A stretch of DNA of 64,000 nt from Legionella maceachernii (GCF_900167045.1 NZ_FUXJ01000008.1:62001-126000); one strand, 5' to 3'; shown: positions 33,952-45,111, counted from the stretch's first letter. Notes: generated from the letters alone by a model not told the origin. Translations and numbers: made by a program.

Positions 33952-35951
33952 ATACACCAAGTCCGTTTATTGCCGCGGATCAGAAAATTGCTGAGTTAAC
34001 AGTACGTAGTGTCATTTTAGCCATTGTTCTTACGGTGTTATTGGCATTATCCAATGCGTATTTAGCACTTAAACTGGGTATTTTGACCTCAGCTTCAATT
34101 CCTGCAGCGATCATTTCTATGGGCATTTTGCGCTTGTTCAAAAATGCTACCATTCTTGAAAATAATGCGGTACAAACAGCAGCTTCTGCTGGGGAGGCAG
34201 TTGCTGGAGGGATTGTTTATACTATTCCAGCATTAATCATTATTCAGTATTGGCATGGTTTTGATTACCTCACTAATTTTTTCATCGCTGCATGTGGTGG
34301 TATTTTAGGTGTTTTATTTTCTATTCCGCTACGCCGAGTCTTGGTCAATGAGCCTATATTAAGATTTCCAGAGGGACGAGCAATCGCTGAAGTCCTAAAA
34401 TCCTCCGCTGAGAAAGTGGGTATTCGTGATATTTTCTTAGGAGGGTTAGTTGGCGGGGTAATCGAATTATTTCAAGCAGGCTTTAAAATCATTGCGAGTA
34501 GTTGGTCTTTTTGGTTTACTGCGAAGCGTTCTTTATTTGGTTTTGGGGTTGGTTTTTCAGCCACGATGATCGGGGCGGGGTATTTAGTTGGCCATGAAAT
34601 GGCGATCAGTATTTTCTTAGGTGCGATTATTTCTTGGCTTATCGCAATGCCGATTGTAAGCCAATTTTATCCACACTTTCTCTTACATTATCCATCGGAT
34701 AAAGCCGCTACGCTTTTATGGAATAGCGAAATGCGCTATTTAGGTATTGGAGCGATGTTGTTTGCCGGCACTTGGACTTTTCTTCGATTAATTAAGCCAT
34801 TAGCAAAGAGCATGAGTGTTTCCTTCAATGCTTTCATTGCCAAAAGTCAAACGGCAAAACAATTACCTCGAACGGATAGAGATATTCCTCTGCCTTTTAT
34901 TTTAATTGGGGTGGTTATCATGGCCGCCATATTGTTCTTATTCTTCCAATTCATTTTCCCTTTGGCTGAAGTTGGCTTAGACGAAGGGTTTCAACCTACT
35001 CTCATTTTTGGGGCTGTTTTGTATGTGCTGGTGATTGGTTTCTTATTTTCAGTGATTACTGGCTATTTTTCTGGCATGGTTGGAGTGACCGCAAGCCCTG
35101 GGAGTTCAGTCGTTATTGCCGGCATGCTTTTTGCTGCGTGGGCGCTCTTGACCGTGATTAACCACGCCTTGCCTTTGCCGTTAACGGACGGGCAAATCAA
35201 AGCAGCTGAGGCCATTACTATCATCATTGGTTCTGTTGTGACAGGAATTGCTGCCATTGCTAACGATAATACGCAGGATTTAAAAGTGGGGCAATTAGTA
35301 GGAGCTACACCTTGGCGTCAGCAAGTGATGCTTTTGCTTGGCGTAGTGATTTCTTCTCTAGTGATTCCTCCAGTCATGCAGTTATTGTTCGACGTCTACG
35401 GAATAGCAGGGGTAATGCCCCATGAAGGAATGGATATCAGTCAATCTTTGCCTGCACCTACTGCTGCTTTAATGGCGGCCATTACGGAAGCGGTGTTTCG
35501 TAACACTTTACCCTGGACGATGATGTTTATTGGGGCTGCAATTATTTTGTTACTCTTAATCATTAACTACCTATTTAAAATAGGGCGCTTTTTTAGGCTG
35601 TCAGTTTTAGGGGTGGCTATTGGTATGTATTTGCCTATTGCGTCATCTGTTCCTTTATTTTTAGGAGGGATGATTGCTTTAGCTGTTCATCGACGAATCA
35701 ATAAGCGTCCTATATCGAATGAGAAGAAACATGCAAACAAGCAAAAAGGCATCTTAGTGGCCTGTGGACTTGTTGCTGGCGCCGCATTAATTGATGTTTT
35801 ACTTGCTATCCCTTTTTCTATTTTACATTCGCCAGATGCTTTAACCTTGGTGGGGCCGGGTTGGTATGGCTACAGTGTCTTTCTTGCCATGTTATCCACG
35901 TTGGCTTTGGCGATTTGGATTGGGCATCGTGTTTGTGGGAAGAGGGAATAG
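33948..35951 (+). CDS. OPT-family oligopeptide transporter
   Basis: A 667-residue inner-membrane protein with about 15 hydrophobic segments. Family hallmarks: ALKLGILTSASIPAAIISMGILR, ENNAVQTAASAGEAVAGGIVYTIPA, FPEGRAIAEVLKS, GYFSGMVGVTASPGSSVVIAGM and IANDNTQDLKVGQLVGATPW. Bacterial OPT proteins import oligopeptides or, in some lineages, metal-chelator complexes. The gene starts inside the stop of the DUF3298 protein gene and is the last of a probable SDR-hutI-DUF3298-OPT unit, which together suggests amino-acid and peptide use. Confidence 0.92.
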   Translation: MNTPSPFIAADQKIAELTVRSVILAIVLTVLLALSNAYLALKLGILTSASIPAAIISMGILRLFKNATILENNAVQTAASAGEAVAGGIVYTIPALIIIQYWHGFDYLTNFFIAACGGILGVLFSIPLRRVLVNEPILRFPEGRAIAEVLKSSAEKVGIRDIFLGGLVGGVIELFQAGFKIIASSWSFWFTAKRSLFGFGVGFSATMIGAGYLVGHEMAISIFLGAIISWLIAMPIVSQFYPHFLLHYPSDKAATLLWNSEMRYLGIGAMLFAGTWTFLRLIKPLAKSMSVSFNAFIAKSQTAKQLPRTDRDIPLPFILIGVVIMAAILFLFFQFIFPLAEVGLDEGFQPTLIFGAVLYVLVIGFLFSVITGYFSGMVGVTASPGSSVVIAGMLFAAWALLTVINHALPLPLTDGQIKAAEAITIIIGSVVTGIAAIANDNTQDLKVGQLVGATPWRQQVMLLLGVVISSLVIPPVMQLLFDVYGIAGVMPHEGMDISQSLPAPTAALMAAITEAVFRNTLPWTMMFIGAAIILLLLIINYLFKIGRFFRLSVLGVAIGMYLPIASSVPLFLGGMIALAVHRRINKRPISNEKKHANKQKGILVACGLVAGAALIDVLLAIPFSILHSPDALTLVGPGWYGYSVFLAMLSTLALAIWIGHRVCGKRE

Positions 35952-36005
35952 TCTTAGGTCACCTACCCCTTGTCGAGGAGGTTGGCCTATTACAAAAGAG
36001 TATTC

Positions 36006-37142
36006 TTACCGAATACTCTCATACCCCCCTTTAACACCTGATTTAGATAGCACAATCTGCCAGAGTTGCGCAGCCCTTGCCCTAAACATACCGGCGCACA
36101 TTAATAGATAGTATTGCCACATGCGATAAAAACGAGTATCGAAACGAGATTTTAGTGCATCCCAGTTATTTGCAAAATTTTGATTCCAAGCTAATAGTGT
36201 ATTGTCGTAATAAGCACCGAAATTATGCCAATCCTCAACTAGAAAAGCAGACTCCAAAGCCTGTGAAATCTGCACCATCGAAGGTAAATATCCATTAGGA
36301 AAAATGTATTTGTTAATCCAGCGATCCGTAGCGATTGCGGTCTCATTATTTCCTATGGTGTGCAGTAGAAATAATCCGTCGTCGCTTAGTTGCTCCCTCA
36401 TCAATTGAAAAAAAGAAACATAATTTTTATAGCCAAAGTGTTCAAAAGCGCCAATACTCACGAGCTTGGTAAATTGCTTTTTTGTGGGGTTATAAATGGA
36501 ATGACTGCGATAATCCGCGATCTGAAATTCTATCGGCAAATGACCAAAATGTTCTTTGGCATAAGAAATTTGATTCGATGAAATACTGATGGCCACTACG
36601 TTGCAGCCATAATGCTCAGCGGCATAAGCAGCAAATCCTCCCCAACCACAGCCAATATCTAAAAGTGTATCTTCTGAAGTTAAATATAATTTTTTACAGA
36701 CTAGTTCGTATTTTGCCCATTGGGCTGAATCAAGATCATTCGCATTCTGCCAATAAGCGCAACTGTAAGCCATGCTTTTGCCTAACATGAGTTCAAATAA
36801 ATGATTGTCTAAATTGTAGTGCTGCTGCGCAACTTGCTTTGACTTTTTAGGCGTCTGATAATTAATGAGTTTGGTTGAAAGATGATAAAGGAATTGAAAG
36901 AAATTGGGCTTTATTGCTCTATACACTTCACCGACGCAAAGTTGGTAAGAAAGGACATCAAGGCATTCACATTCCCACCATCCCTCCATATAAGTTTCGC
37001 CTAAACCTAATGCACCGTCAGTAATAATACGTTTTAAAGCGCTTTCATCGAGGAGTTTAATGTCGTGGGGCTTATCACCATTAATAGTGATGTTTGCTTT
37101 ATCTAAGGCATTTTGGATGTATTTCGGCACAATCAAATCCAT
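36006..37142 (-). CDS. cfa: cyclopropane-fatty-acyl-phospholipid synthase
   Basis: SAM-dependent enzyme that adds a methylene bridge to unsaturated acyl chains of membrane lipids, typically in stationary phase. The 378-residue product (E. coli 382) has GDKPHDIKLLDESALKR, LGLGETYMEGWWEC, SAM motif LLDIGCGWGGFAAYAAEHYG, VSIGAFEHFG with the catalytic-site Glu, and FPNGYLPS. I chose the ATG at 37142, eight bases after GGAG; the longer frame to 37193 begins with unrelated residues. It is monocistronic, just after the end of the OPT gene on the other strand and before valS in transcription order reversed. Confidence 0.96.
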   Translation of the reverse strand: MDLIVPKYIQNALDKANITINGDKPHDIKLLDESALKRIITDGALGLGETYMEGWWECECLDVLSYQLCVGEVYRAIKPNFFQFLYHLSTKLINYQTPKKSKQVAQQHYNLDNHLFELMLGKSMAYSCAYWQNANDLDSAQWAKYELVCKKLYLTSEDTLLDIGCGWGGFAAYAAEHYGCNVVAISISSNQISYAKEHFGHLPIEFQIADYRSHSIYNPTKKQFTKLVSIGAFEHFGYKNYVSFFQLMREQLSDDGLFLLHTIGNNETAIATDRWINKYIFPNGYLPSMVQISQALESAFLVEDWHNFGAYYDNTLLAWNQNFANNWDALKSRFDTRFYRMWQYYLLMCAGMFRARAAQLWQIVLSKSGVKGGYESIR

Positions 37143-37213
37143 TTTATTGACTCCATAATCCATTATTTTGCAAGTGTAGCCTAGCTGTCGCACTGCGCCA
37201 ACTAGGCTTGTTG

Positions 37214-39979
37214 CTAAAGCGTTTCAATAGTCTGTTTATGATGTAATAACTTATCTTTGGTAAGCTTTGCTTGCGCCAATTTTTCCTGTTCTTTGGCAAT
37301 GATTTCCGCGGGTGCCTTATCCGTGAATTTAGGATTGTTAAGCTTGCCTTCGGCCAGCGCTATGTCTTTATCCAATTTTGCCAGCTCTTTAGTAAGCCTC
37401 GACAACTCGGCCTCTTTATCAATTAGGCCGGCCATGGGGATAAGTAACTCTAATTCACCGACAACAGCAGTGGCAGAGACTGGGATTGGCTCTTGTGCTT
37501 GCATGTAATGGATATGAGTGAGTTTGCTTAAAGCCATTAAAGTAGCATGATATTTTTCAATTCGTTCTTTTATTGCGGGTGTTACATTACGCAATGACAA
37601 CGGAATTAATTTAGCTGGAGAAATAGTCATCTCACTGCGAATGGTGCGAATGGATTGGATGACTGTCTTTAGCCATGATAGCTCTTCCTCAATCTCTGGG
37701 TTAATAAATTCTTCGTTCACTTGAGGATAGGCGCTGAGCATGAGACTTTCTCCATTTTGACTGGTGAATTTACTCGTGCGCTGCCAGATTTCTTCGGTAA
37801 TGAAGGGCATGATCGGATGCAGTAATTTGAGGATATGATCAAGGACATGGATTAAAGTTCGACGCGTTCCACGTTTCATTGCGCCTAACGCTTGCGGGTC
37901 ATATAGCACAGGCTTAGAAAGTTCAAGATACCAATCGCAATACTCGTGCCAGACAAATTCATACAAGGTATTTGCTAACAAATCGAAACGATACGTTTCA
38001 AAGTAATGGTGGCATTGCGCAATAGTATGTTGTAAACGAGAGAGGATCCATTGATCGGCAGGGCTATATTGGAAAGCGCCATCTCCAAAATCAACTTGCT
38101 CTTCATCGGTGTTGAGTAAAACATAGCGAGAAGCATTCCATAATTTATTACAAAAATTCCGATACCCTTCCACACGGCCCGTGTCAAAGCGCACATTACG
38201 CCCGGTGGAAGCGAGCGAACAGAAAGTGAAACGCAGCGCATCCGTACCAAATGCAGGGATGCCTTCGGGGAATTCTTTGCGAGTTGCTTTGGCAATTCTG
38301 TCCCGTACTGAAGGAAGCATAAGGTTGGATGTGCGTTTTTCGACTAAGCTTTCAATGTCAATGCCGTCAATAATGTCAATTGGATCAAGGACATTCCCTT
38401 TCGACTTAGACATTTTTTGGCCTTCGCTATCACGGATAAGGCCGGTGATAATGATATCCCTAAAAGGAATTTTTCCAGTGAATTTCAAGCCCATCATGAT
38501 CATGCGTGCAACCCAGAAGAAAATGATGTCAAATCCGGTGATCAATGCCGAAGTCGGGTAAAACGATTCTAATTCGGGAGTTCGTTCTGGCCAACCTAAG
38601 GTTGAAAAAGGCCAAAGAGCAGAGGAAAACCAAGTATCAAGAACGTCTTCATCTTGTTTTAGAGGAGTGGATTGATCAAGCTTGTATTTAAAGCGGACAT
38701 CATTTTCACTGTAGCCAACATACACATGCCCTTGGCTATCATACCAAGCGGGAATGCGATGTCCCCACCATAATTGTCTGCTAATACACCAATCTTCAAT
38801 ATTCTCCATCCATTGAAAATAAGTCTTTGTCCAATTTTCGGGGATAAATCGTATTTCGCCTTTTTTGACGACTTCGATTGCTGGTTCTGCCAGGGGTTTT
38901 GTTTTGACGTACCATTGATCCGTTAATAGCGGCTCAATGACGACATTTGATTTCTCACCACGAGGAACCTTTAATTGATGAGGTTCTGTTTTGACGAGCA
39001 ACCCTGCTTTATCCAAATCTTGAACAATTTGATCGCGTGCTATAAAACGATCCATGCCTTGATAAGCGACGGGCGCATTTTTATTGATAGTTGCCTTTTT
39101 AGTTAAGATATTAATGACTGGTAAATCGTGCCGTTTACCTATCTCATGATCATTAAAGTCATGAGCCGGCGTTATTTTTACGCATCCACTGCCAAATTCT
39201 TGGTCAACATACTCATCCGCAATGATGGGAATAACCCGATCGCATAAGGGAAGCTGCACTTGCTTGCCAATGAGATGTTGGTAGCGTGGGTCGTTAGGGT
39301 TAACGGCGACTGCGGTATCACCGAGCAGCGTTTCAGGTCGGGTCGTTGCAATGACTACTGATTCGTTAGAATCAACGAGAGGATAGCGGATGTGCCATAG
39401 AAAACCCTCTTCTTCTTCAGCGATCACTTCCAGATCGGAAACGGCAGTACCCAGTTTAGGATCCCAATTCACTAAACGAGTGCCGCGGTAAATCAATCCT
39501 TCATCATAGAGTTGCACAAAAACGCGTTGCACCGCAGCAGATAAGCCTTCATCCATAGTAAATCGCTCTCGAGACCAATCTACTGAAGAACCGATACGGC
39601 GCATCTGGCTGGTAATGGTATTTCCTGATTCTTCTTTCCATTGCCAAATCCGCTCCAAGAACTCTTCCCTGGTCATGTTTTTACGGCTCAGTCCCTCACT
39701 CTCTAACTTACGCTCTACTACGAGTTGTGTTGATATGCCAGCGTGATCAGTACCAGGTTGCCAGAGGGTTTTTAATCCTTGCATGCGTTGATAACGAATA
39801 AGTGCATCCATTAAAGTGTGTTGAAACCCGTGGCCCATGTGTAAACTGCCAGTCACATTCGGTGGAGGTAACATAATGCAATAGCTTTTGCCTTCACCGC
39901 GAGGAGCAAAATAGTGATGACTTTCCCATTTTTTATACCATGTTTGCTCAATGTCTTGCGGAGAATAAGTTGTATCCAT
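37214..39979 (-). CDS. valS: valyl-tRNA synthetase
   Basis: Class I synthetase for tRNA-Val, 921 residues. It carries the HIGH-type motif [17 protein letters not shown], a large editing domain (about 190-330, with [17 protein letters not shown]), the KMSKS motif [14 protein letters not shown], and the C-terminal coiled-coil arm (about 855-921, [19 protein letters not shown]). The catalytic and editing elements are intact. There is no proofreading loss and no upstream T-box, as expected for a gammaproteobacterium. The gene lies between the RND pump genes and cfa, all on the minus strand but separated by more than 70 bases. Confidence 0.98.
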   Translation of the reverse strand: MDTTYSPQDIEQTWYKKWESHHYFAPRGEGKSYCIMLPPPNVTGSLHMGHGFQHTLMDALIRYQRMQGLKTLWQPGTDHAGISTQLVVERKLESEGLSRKNMTREEFLERIWQWKEESGNTITSQMRRIGSSVDWSRERFTMDEGLSAAVQRVFVQLYDEGLIYRGTRLVNWDPKLGTAVSDLEVIAEEEEGFLWHIRYPLVDSNESVVIATTRPETLLGDTAVAVNPNDPRYQHLIGKQVQLPLCDRVIPIIADEYVDQEFGSGCVKITPAHDFNDHEIGKRHDLPVINILTKKATINKNAPVAYQGMDRFIARDQIVQDLDKAGLLVKTEPHQLKVPRGEKSNVVIEPLLTDQWYVKTKPLAEPAIEVVKKGEIRFIPENWTKTYFQWMENIEDWCISRQLWWGHRIPAWYDSQGHVYVGYSENDVRFKYKLDQSTPLKQDEDVLDTWFSSALWPFSTLGWPERTPELESFYPTSALITGFDIIFFWVARMIMMGLKFTGKIPFRDIIITGLIRDSEGQKMSKSKGNVLDPIDIIDGIDIESLVEKRTSNLMLPSVRDRIAKATRKEFPEGIPAFGTDALRFTFCSLASTGRNVRFDTGRVEGYRNFCNKLWNASRYVLLNTDEEQVDFGDGAFQYSPADQWILSRLQHTIAQCHHYFETYRFDLLANTLYEFVWHEYCDWYLELSKPVLYDPQALGAMKRGTRRTLIHVLDHILKLLHPIMPFITEEIWQRTSKFTSQNGESLMLSAYPQVNEEFINPEIEEELSWLKTVIQSIRTIRSEMTISPAKLIPLSLRNVTPAIKERIEKYHATLMALSKLTHIHYMQAQEPIPVSATAVVGELELLIPMAGLIDKEAELSRLTKELAKLDKDIALAEGKLNNPKFTDKAPAEIIAKEQEKLAQAKLTKDKLLHHKQTIETL

Positions 39980-40136
39980 GGGTTTAACCTGTACTGGTGA
40001 AAGTCGCGAATTTTAGCATAACCTGGTTCATGGATAAAACAGCATCAAACTTTTCTCTATGTTCCTGGCAAGCCGGATAAGAAGGGGCGTGAGCTATGAC
40101 TAATTTTTAGTAATCGGTCGGCCTTTTTTATGTGAA

Positions 40137-43100
40137 TTACTGTACTTCCAAGTCACGTTCTGTTTTAAGCTTTTTCATCAACGAGGCGAATTTATTTCTT
40201 CTACCTTTATTTTTCTCCGTTTTATTGTCATCGTCATCATGGCGATGATCCGCAGCTAAATAAGTATACATGGTAGGAACCACGAATAGAGTAAAACCAG
40301 TGCCCACTAATAGCCCAGCAGAGATGACCAGGCCAATATCGAAACGGCTTACCGCCCCCGCACCGTTGGCAATCAATAAAGGTAGAACCCCAAAAACCAT
40401 CGCCGCTGTCGTCATCAAAATGGGACGTAAACGGATTGCAGCAGCTTCCTCCACCGCCGCTCTGCGGTCCAGTTTTTTCTCTCGTTGTAATTGATTCGCA
40501 AAATCAACAATCAAAATACCATGCTTACTAATTAAACCTATCAACGTAATTAACCCGACCTGCGTGTAAATATTGATTGAGGCTGCGCCTAAATTCAGTG
40601 GAATAAGGGCTCCGCATATCGACATGGGCACACTGATAAGGACAATGAGGGGATCGCGAAAGCTCTCATACTGTGCCGACAGGACAAGAAAAATGACGAT
40701 GATGGCTAAAAAGAATGCAAAAATGAGGGCATTGCCTTCCTGAATGAATTGCCTTGATTGTCCGCCATAATCATAACTGAATCCTTTAGGCAGCAGTTCA
40801 TCGGCTTGTTCTTTTAGATAAGCTAATCCTTGCCCTAAAGTGGTACCCGGCATGGTAACACCTTGTATAGTGGCTGAATTGAGTTGTTGAAAATGAGATA
40901 CTGCATTAGGCTGAATTTTTTCTTTTGCAGTCACTACCGTGGAAATGGGAATCATGGTTCCTGAAACGGTGCGCACAAAGATCTGCCCTAATTGTTCAGG
41001 AGTCAAACGGTACTGCCTCTCCAATTGCGGAATCACCTGATAACTCCGGCCTTGCAAATTAAAATAATTAATGTAATTGCCGGATAACGCACTGGTTAAA
41101 CTGCTTCCCAACGCTTGCATATCAATGCCCAAATCGGCTGCTTTAGAACGATTGATTTGAAACTCAATTTCAGGCTGGTTGAATTTAAGGCTATTATCCA
41201 TGTAGATAAAGAGACCACTTTTTTGGGCTTTCTCAATCAATTGATTAGAAAGAGCAAACAGGGTTTGGAAGTCATTGGTGGTTTTAATCACAAATTGAAT
41301 GGGCGTGCCACTACCGCCGCCTGGAAGCGGGGGTGGGATGACCGCAAACGATTTAAGTCCAGTCACTTCATCTAGTTTTTGTTGCAAAGGTTCTTTTAAC
41401 GCAAATTGGCTGCGCTCACGTTTATTCCAAGGCTTTAACACCATGCCGGAAATGGGGGAACCCATGTTGACAGTAAAATAATGTTCTGCCTCAGGAAAGC
41501 TTTTGTAAATTGCATCAAAAGGTTTCGTATAAGTCTCAAGGTAATTGATAGTGGCATATTGAGGCGCTTGGCTTGCCACAAAGAAAAACCCTTGATCTTC
41601 TTCAGGGGCCGTTTCTTGCGGTGTATGGGTGTATAAATAAGGCAACATCAATAAAACCACTGCAGCAAAGACTAGCATAATAGCGCGTGTATTTAGTAGG
41701 CTATGCAATGCGCGCTGATAGCGTTCTTTCAACCGATTAAATTTTTGATCGAGAAAATGGACAAGGCGACCATTAGAAATATCCGCTGACAGCACTTTAG
41801 AACACATCATCGGTGTTAAGGTTAAAGCAATAATCCCCGATATAATGACCGCACAAGCTAAGGTAAAAGCAAACTCTTTGAATAAAGCGCCGGTCAATCC
41901 GCCCATGAATCCAATGGGCGCATAAACCGCGGCTAAAGTAATGGTCATCGCGATCACAGGAACGGCAATTTCGCGCGCGCCAATGAGGGCAGCCTGGAAA
42001 GGCGTATGGCCTTCTTCAATATGCCTGTGTACATTTTCCACCACAACGATGGCATCATCAACCACCAAACCAATGGCCAAAACAAAAGCGAGCAGGGTCA
42101 ATAGATTGATGGAATACCCTAAAAAGAGCATTAAGGTACAGACCCCAATAAGAGATAGGGGAATGGTAACAACTGGAATAATGACCGAGCGTAGAGAGCC
42201 TAGAAATAAAAAGATAACTAAGATCACAATCGCTGCGGATTCCATGATAGTGTGCATTACTTCATCAATTGAGGCGCGAATAAAATCCGTGGCATCATAA
42301 ACGATGGTACCAGTTAATGACGGTGGAAATTCGTGTTGAATGGAAGGCATCATCTTGCGCACATTCGTGATTACGGTTAGCGGATTAGCTGTCGGAGTGG
42401 GGGTGATGGCAATGAAAACGGCCTTTTTACCGTTAAAGCGTACCGTGGTGTTATAGTCTTGAGAACCTAACTCTACTCTACCTATGTCTCGCAGGCGAAT
42501 AATGGAATTATTATTGGCGCGCACAATCAATTGGCTAAACTCTTCTGCGCTGTTTAAATCCGTTTTAGCGGTCATATTGAGCGAAACGTATTCCCCCTTG
42601 GTGCTTCCGGCAGCGGTGAGGAAATTATTGCGTGCCAACACGTTGGATACGTCAGAGGGGGCAATATTAAGCGCAGCCATCTTAACGGGATCAAGAAATA
42701 TTCGCATCGAATAGGTAGCACCACCTAAAATTTCTGCTTTTGCCACACCGTCAACCGTTTCTATTTGCGGTTGCACGACGCGTGTTGCATAGTCTGTGAT
42801 TTGTTGCGGTGTCATATCTTGGCTATCAAGACTAATGTACATAAGCGGGGTAGACGTATCTGAGCTTTTTATAATAACCGGTTGTTGAGATTCATGAGGC
42901 AATTTATTAAGGGTCTGTTGCACTTTAGACATCACATCGGTAAAAGCGACTTGAGGGTCAAAATTTAACTTAATCGTTAAAGTAATCGTGCTCAGGCCCT
43001 GCACACTTGAGGAGGTCATGTAATCGACTCCCTCAGCACTAGCCACAGCGGACTCTAAAGGAGTCGTAATAAATCCCGCAATTAATTTAGCATCAGCACC

Positions 43101-43256
43101 AGGATAACTTGTTGTTACTGTAATAACGGTGTTATCCATGCGCGGATATTGACGGATTTGCATGGATAAAATTGAATTTAAACCAAACAAAAAAATCAAC
43201 AAACTGACCACTGTGGCGAGAACCGGCCGTTTGATAAATAAATCTGTAAATTTCAT
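40137..43256 (-). CDS. RND efflux pump permease, HAE1 family
   Basis: A 1039-residue inner-membrane proton-driven exporter like AcrB/MexF. It starts MKFTDLFIKRPVLATVVSLLI, has 12 membrane segments in the usual 1+5+1+5 layout with two large periplasmic loops, and carries the proton-relay acids in GLVVDDAIVVVENV. The C-terminus is Lys/Arg/Asp-rich (ADHRHDDDDNKTEKNKG). The adaptor gene lies 87 bases upstream in the same direction, so they form an operon. No outer-membrane channel is encoded beside them; TolC (21508-22896) is a plausible partner. Substrates are unknown. Confidence 0.95.
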   Translation of the reverse strand: MKFTDLFIKRPVLATVVSLLIFLFGLNSILSMQIRQYPRMDNTVITVTTSYPGADAKLIAGFITTPLESAVASAEGVDYMTSSSVQGLSTITLTIKLNFDPQVAFTDVMSKVQQTLNKLPHESQQPVIIKSSDTSTPLMYISLDSQDMTPQQITDYATRVVQPQIETVDGVAKAEILGGATYSMRIFLDPVKMAALNIAPSDVSNVLARNNFLTAAGSTKGEYVSLNMTAKTDLNSAEEFSQLIVRANNNSIIRLRDIGRVELGSQDYNTTVRFNGKKAVFIAITPTPTANPLTVITNVRKMMPSIQHEFPPSLTGTIVYDATDFIRASIDEVMHTIMESAAIVILVIFLFLGSLRSVIIPVVTIPLSLIGVCTLMLFLGYSINLLTLLAFVLAIGLVVDDAIVVVENVHRHIEEGHTPFQAALIGAREIAVPVIAMTITLAAVYAPIGFMGGLTGALFKEFAFTLACAVIISGIIALTLTPMMCSKVLSADISNGRLVHFLDQKFNRLKERYQRALHSLLNTRAIMLVFAAVVLLMLPYLYTHTPQETAPEEDQGFFFVASQAPQYATINYLETYTKPFDAIYKSFPEAEHYFTVNMGSPISGMVLKPWNKRERSQFALKEPLQQKLDEVTGLKSFAVIPPPLPGGGSGTPIQFVIKTTNDFQTLFALSNQLIEKAQKSGLFIYMDNSLKFNQPEIEFQINRSKAADLGIDMQALGSSLTSALSGNYINYFNLQGRSYQVIPQLERQYRLTPEQLGQIFVRTVSGTMIPISTVVTAKEKIQPNAVSHFQQLNSATIQGVTMPGTTLGQGLAYLKEQADELLPKGFSYDYGGQSRQFIQEGNALIFAFFLAIIVIFLVLSAQYESFRDPLIVLISVPMSICGALIPLNLGAASINIYTQVGLITLIGLISKHGILIVDFANQLQREKKLDRRAAVEEAAAIRLRPILMTTAAMVFGVLPLLIANGAGAVSRFDIGLVISAGLLVGTGFTLFVVPTMYTYLAADHRHDDDDNKTEKNKGRRNKFASLMKKLKTERDLEVQ

Positions 43257-43343
43257 GAATTATCCTGGTAAAAACGTAATAACTATCTCTTTCTTTCTCT
43301 ACGGGATGTAGGGATAAGGGGCTATTACGATAAAATGCCTCAG

Positions 43344-44603
43344 CTACTGACCCAAAGCATCAAGTTTACTGACTTCATTCAGTTTCACACTGTTATTGAT
43401 GACTACGTGGGTTCCATTTTGCAGTTTTAGCTCGCCTGAGCTTACCACTTGCTGACCGTCTTCTACTCCTTTTTTGATAATGGTGTAGTTACCCTCTTGC
43501 TCTCCAGTGCTTACAAAAACGCGTTTTACGCGCAAAATATCCTTTCCATCCTTATCTTTCTGGGTTTTATCTTTCTCAATGACGAAAACAGAATTGCCAT
43601 AGAGACTATAAGAGATTGCAGTAGAAGGTAAAACGACCACATCCGGAATAGGGGGTTGTTCTACTTCAATGGAAGCAAACATACCCGGTATAAAAGAAAA
43701 TTGTGTGACGTGATTGGTTGCATTTAATTGGCTATTACAGCTGACAATTTTCTTTTCTCCGTCGGGTTGTTTTTTTACCGTGACTAAGTTGGAGTGGTCC
43801 AGCTTGCTCTGTACATCAGCGGGGCAATTGGGTAGGGTCGCTTGAACAAGAATATTGTGGGTGTTGGTATCCACTTTGGCATTAATTGCTGTAATTTTTC
43901 CTTCAAATAATAAATTGGGGAATCCCTCCACGCTAAATCGAATACCTTGATTAATATGTAAACGCTTTAATAAATGCTCTGGCAAATAGAATTCCAGGTA
44001 TAGAGGATCCAGTGATTGTAAAGTCACAATAGTGGTTTGCCCTGGGGTAATGTATTGCCCTAAATTGACCTGACGAATGCCTAATTGTCCAGAAAAAGGA
44101 GCAACGATGTGCTTTTTCCTGATTTCCGCCTGGGTGCGTTCCACATTGGCTTGAGCTTGTTGCAGACTAGCAGTTGCTTCATCGACAACTGAACTCGAGG
44201 TAGCACCTCGTTTGAACAAGTCGGATTGACGCTTAAAATTCAACTGCCTTAAAGCCAGTTCTGCTTGGTTAAATTTCAGTGTGGCTTCGTCAACCTGATC
44301 GTCAATGTCAATGAGGGGGTTTTCCTTCTCAAGGTATTGTCCCGATTCAAAATGAATTTTGACGACTTTGCCTGAGGTTTCGGCATTAATATCGACACCA
44401 TTCATGGCGACGAAATTACCGACTGCGGAAAGATGGGGTTGCCAGTTTTTTCTTACGGCGATAACTGACGAGACGCTAACAGGTGGTGGTTCGTAACTAG
44501 CAAAAAAGCGCTTTATCATAAAGCCCTTAAACAGGTTAAACCCTATAATTCCCCCAAAGACCACACCTAAGGCGCTTATCATGATGATCATGCGTTTTTT
44601 CAT
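43344..44603 (-). CDS. RND pump periplasmic adaptor (membrane fusion protein)
   Basis: A 419-residue HlyD/MexE-type adaptor bridging the RND permease and an outer-membrane channel. It has an N-terminal membrane anchor (MKKRMIIMISALGVVFGGIIGFN..), a lipoyl half-motif (VDINAETSGKVVKIHFESGQYLEK), a helical hairpin (about 105-170), the second lipoyl half (HIVAPFSGQLGIRQVNLGQYITPGQ), and beta-barrel domains. An insert of about 45 residues near 270-320 (TVKKQPDGEKKIVSC.. ) is unusual. I chose the ATG at 44603, preceded by GAGGAAG; the frame runs 29 residues further upstream without a good site. Confidence 0.92.
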   Translation of the reverse strand: MKKRMIIMISALGVVFGGIIGFNLFKGFMIKRFFASYEPPPVSVSSVIAVRKNWQPHLSAVGNFVAMNGVDINAETSGKVVKIHFESGQYLEKENPLIDIDDQVDEATLKFNQAELALRQLNFKRQSDLFKRGATSSSVVDEATASLQQAQANVERTQAEIRKKHIVAPFSGQLGIRQVNLGQYITPGQTTIVTLQSLDPLYLEFYLPEHLLKRLHINQGIRFSVEGFPNLLFEGKITAINAKVDTNTHNILVQATLPNCPADVQSKLDHSNLVTVKKQPDGEKKIVSCNSQLNATNHVTQFSFIPGMFASIEVEQPPIPDVVVLPSTAISYSLYGNSVFVIEKDKTQKDKDGKDILRVKRVFVSTGEQEGNYTIIKKGVEDGQQVVSSGELKLQNGTHVVINNSVKLNEVSKLDALGQ

Positions 44604-44708
44604 TTGCTTCCTCAGAAAGGGTATGTTACCCAAAATGCTTGAGTACAAGCCTTGCACTCGTTGAACGTAGATGGATCCTTGAGCCAACAATGTAAACTAC
44701 ACGTTTTT

Positions 44709-44726
44709 GTTGGGCCAAGACCCAAC
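44709..44726. repeat. GTTGGGCC palindrome, repeat family B
   Basis: GTTGGGCCAAGACCCAAC is a 6-bp-arm palindrome followed by TTAC. A near copy lies at 47872-47890 and a related hairpin at 17007-17043. Such GTTGGGCC..GGCCCAAC units are, to my knowledge, frequent between genes in Legionella. Confidence 0.5.
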
Positions 44727-44871
44727 TTACAGGAAATGAGAGTACAGGCCTTAAAGACGCGTAAATATAGCATAAGTTGTATATCCAAGCTATCGGCATC
44801 CTTGCATGATTACTCAATGGTAAAGTTTATTTAAAAGAGGCATAAAATAGGGCTGTGATAAGTCGGGAGGT

Positions 44872-44965
44872 CCTTCGCTGCGCTCAGGATGACAGTGAGT
44901 GGTATTGTCGTCCCGGACATAGAGAGGGATCTCCTTGGTGAAGTGACTGCCAAGAGGGTTTTTAC
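44872..44965. repeat. dispersed palindromic repeat, family A, rearranged copy
   Basis: GTCGGGAGGTCCTTCGCTGCGCTCAGGATGACA, then a spacer, then GTCGTCCCGGACATAGAGAGGGATCTCC and GTGACTGCCAAGAG. The right half comes first and the left half second, the reverse of the order at 29477-29657. It lies in the 508-base gap between the adaptor gene and the next gene (44604-45111), which otherwise holds only a family B palindrome and the promoter at 45051. Confidence 0.7.
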
Positions 44966-45050
44966 AGGTTTATTGTCTTTCTGTTAAACAGGAAGTTATT
45001 CATTCTCATAAGGTTAATTGTTTTGTGATAATGCTTACAAAAAAAACCTG

Positions 45051-45078
45051 TTGACTAAATTAAGGTCTTTGTTAACAT
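45051..45078 (+). promoter_or_regulatory. sigma-70 promoter of the 146-residue secreted protein
   Basis: TTGACT, a 16-base spacer and TAACAT, ending 33 bases before the ATG at 45112. An A-rich stretch lies just upstream. The following GAATAGGGGAATAAC provides the Shine-Dalgarno. A near-consensus -35 suggests good constitutive expression. Confidence 0.6.
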
Positions 45079-45111
45079 CTGGTTTCCACTACGAATAGGG
45101 GAATAACAATA

